From contig NZ_CP012369.1 in NCBI RefSeq assembly GCF_001267405.1, positions 2,274,402-2,338,401 of the forward strand: 64,000 nt of DNA, given 5' to 3'. Origin of the DNA: Moorella thermoacetica. Lineage in GTDB: Bacteria; Bacillota; DSM-521; Neomoorellales; Neomoorellaceae. Position 1 is the stretch's first letter, and each line of letters opens with the position of its first letter. This document shows, one piece after another, positions 63,430 through 64,000 of the stretch. Made by a program: the position numbers and the translations under genes. Under the pieces are notes generated by a model, which saw only the letters and a program-made list of their open reading frames with translations, was not told the origin of the DNA and searched no databases.

Positions 63430-63747
63430 CTATATCCCTAAAAATTTACCAATACCATAAATGAATTCTACCAGGTCGCCCAGGCCGGTTTGTAAGTGTT
63501 TATACACCAGGCGGCGGTCAATGTCCATGTATTCATGGGCAAGGATGTTACGAAAACGTACCGCCCCAGACAGCTTCCGGGCTAGTTCTTGTGAAATGGG
63601 TATGTCGGCATAGGTTTCCGGTTCGGGTAAATCCATGGCGCTGATAATATGATTGCCAATATCCATAATGCAGGTAATGGCCAGTTCCAGATCCCTTTCT
63701 ACCGTAGAATAAATTTGATGGTTATGCAGGAATTCGTCAAGGCTCAC
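63430..63747 (-). CDS. hepT: HepT-like ribonuclease toxin (DUF86)
   Basis: 105 aa from GTG 63747. The toxin motif R-x4-H-x-Y is present in RFRNILAHEYMDIDRRL (about residues 79-95), with the usual helical frame (ELAITCIMDIGNHIIS). HepT is an RNase-type toxin normally paired with the MntA nucleotidyltransferase, whose gene should lie just upstream; no MntA frame exists between this gene and the plus-strand gene at 63934. It may therefore be an orphan, or its partner lies elsewhere. Confidence 0.85.
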   Translation of the reverse strand: MSLDEFLHNHQIYSTVERDLELAITCIMDIGNHIISAMDLPEPETYADIPISQELARKLSGAVRFRNILAHEYMDIDRRLVYKHLQTGLGDLVEFIYGIGKFLGI

Positions 63748-63857
63748 GTTTTGATATTCCTTTAACCCTTAATAAGCAACAAAATAGCCAAGGAACCTTG
63801 TCCTGGAATTAACAGGCAGGCTTGTTCCATAAATAGCCCGGGAAGCGCAAAAAATCC

Positions 63858-63886
63858 TTGCTTTAAGCTGGCAAATGTAGTCTAAT
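63858..63886 (+). promoter_or_regulatory. Promoter of the right-edge plus-strand gene
   Basis: TTGCTT (63858-63863), 17-nt spacer, TCTAAT (63881-63886), about 48 nt upstream of the ATG at 63934. Confidence 0.5.
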
Positions 63887-63933
63887 TTAATTGATTAACT
63901 TAAATTGCCGGTGTTTCAGGAGGTTTGTCGATA

Positions 63934-64000
63934 ATGATTAATCCCATCGTCTTTCAGCAAGTTTACCAGCGAAACAGCGAATTGTTAATCTACCAGGACC
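63934..64000 (+). CDS. Start of an unidentified plus-strand gene, cut by the right edge
   Basis: ATG 63934 follows AGGAGG at about 9-nt spacing and opens a frame MINPIVFQQVYQRNSELLIY that continues past the window. Too short to identify. It points away from hepT. Confidence 0.65.
   Translation, partial: MINPIVFQQVYQRNSELLIYQD

Noticed and set aside
1-64000. CRISPR array, rRNA operon or prophage
   Set aside because: No regularly spaced 25-40-bp direct repeats, no rRNA sequence and no phage structural or integrase genes were seen.

Overview
The window looks like a chromosomal segment of a moderately thermophilic, Gram-positive acetogen of the Moorella type. The main reasons are a selenocysteine-containing formate dehydrogenase alpha subunit with its NuoF/GltD-like partner (fdhB-fdhA), a tungsten-type aldehyde ferredoxin oxidoreductase homologue, indolepyruvate:ferredoxin oxidoreductase, CwlD, purine-rich ribosome binding sites, frequent GTG/TTG starts and a GC-rich Firmicutes style. 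The genus is an inference from gene content; no database was searched. Nearly all genes lie on the minus strand.

Layout by minus-strand transcription units. (1) 1-5499: a LacI-regulated catabolic operon (lacI, creatininase-like amidohydrolase, class II aldolase, TIM-barrel isomerase, Tm-1-like protein, Zn alcohol dehydrogenase running off the left edge), with a clear promoter and three AACGTT-centred operators. (2) 5822-8075: a FadR-type regulator and pyrimidine-nucleoside phosphorylase. (3) 8353-13986: iorBA and, upstream, a phenylacetate-CoA ligase with a sodium:solute symporter, suggesting aromatic/aryl-pyruvate metabolism. (4) 14206-17610: a compact DNA methyltransferase / PD-(D/E)XK nuclease / small membrane protein cassette, the best candidate for an undescribed restriction or defence module. 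(5) 17757-27658: argCJBDFGH followed by the two-subunit fumarase that can consume the fumarate made by ArgH. (6) 28064-35273: an SH3 protein, two peptidase-like enzymes, the AmmeMemoRadiSam pair and cwlD; 35452-37243 (plus strand) is a DrrAB-type ABC exporter.

(7) 37322-39086: glnA behind a long leader that carries two AnnGnn hexaloop hairpins and a terminator overlapping the second hairpin, the architecture of ANTAR antitermination. (8) 39153-43078: an aldehyde oxidoreductase homologue lacking its usual Fe-S cysteine motif, a cyclase and zwf. (9) 43198-43818: four tRNA genes (Gly on minus; Lys, Glu, Asp as a tandem on plus with a consensus promoter). (10) 43900-52351: a lactate/glycolate utilisation operon (glcD, glcF, lutC, a LutB-LutA-like fusion, a FadR regulator, lctP) with a FadR-like operator at the promoter. 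(11) 52416-56223: purA, a COG2509-type FAD protein and an EamA exporter. (12) 56516-61334: fdhB-fdhA, where an in-frame UGA (codon 358) followed by a bacterial SECIS hairpin joins two open frames into one gene. (13) 61596-64000: an exported FAD oxidoreductase, a lone HepT-type toxin and the start of a plus-strand gene.

Starts were reassigned in several places (argG, argF, argJ, argC, iorA, iorB, fdhB, cwlD and others) using ribosome-binding-site spacing and family norms.
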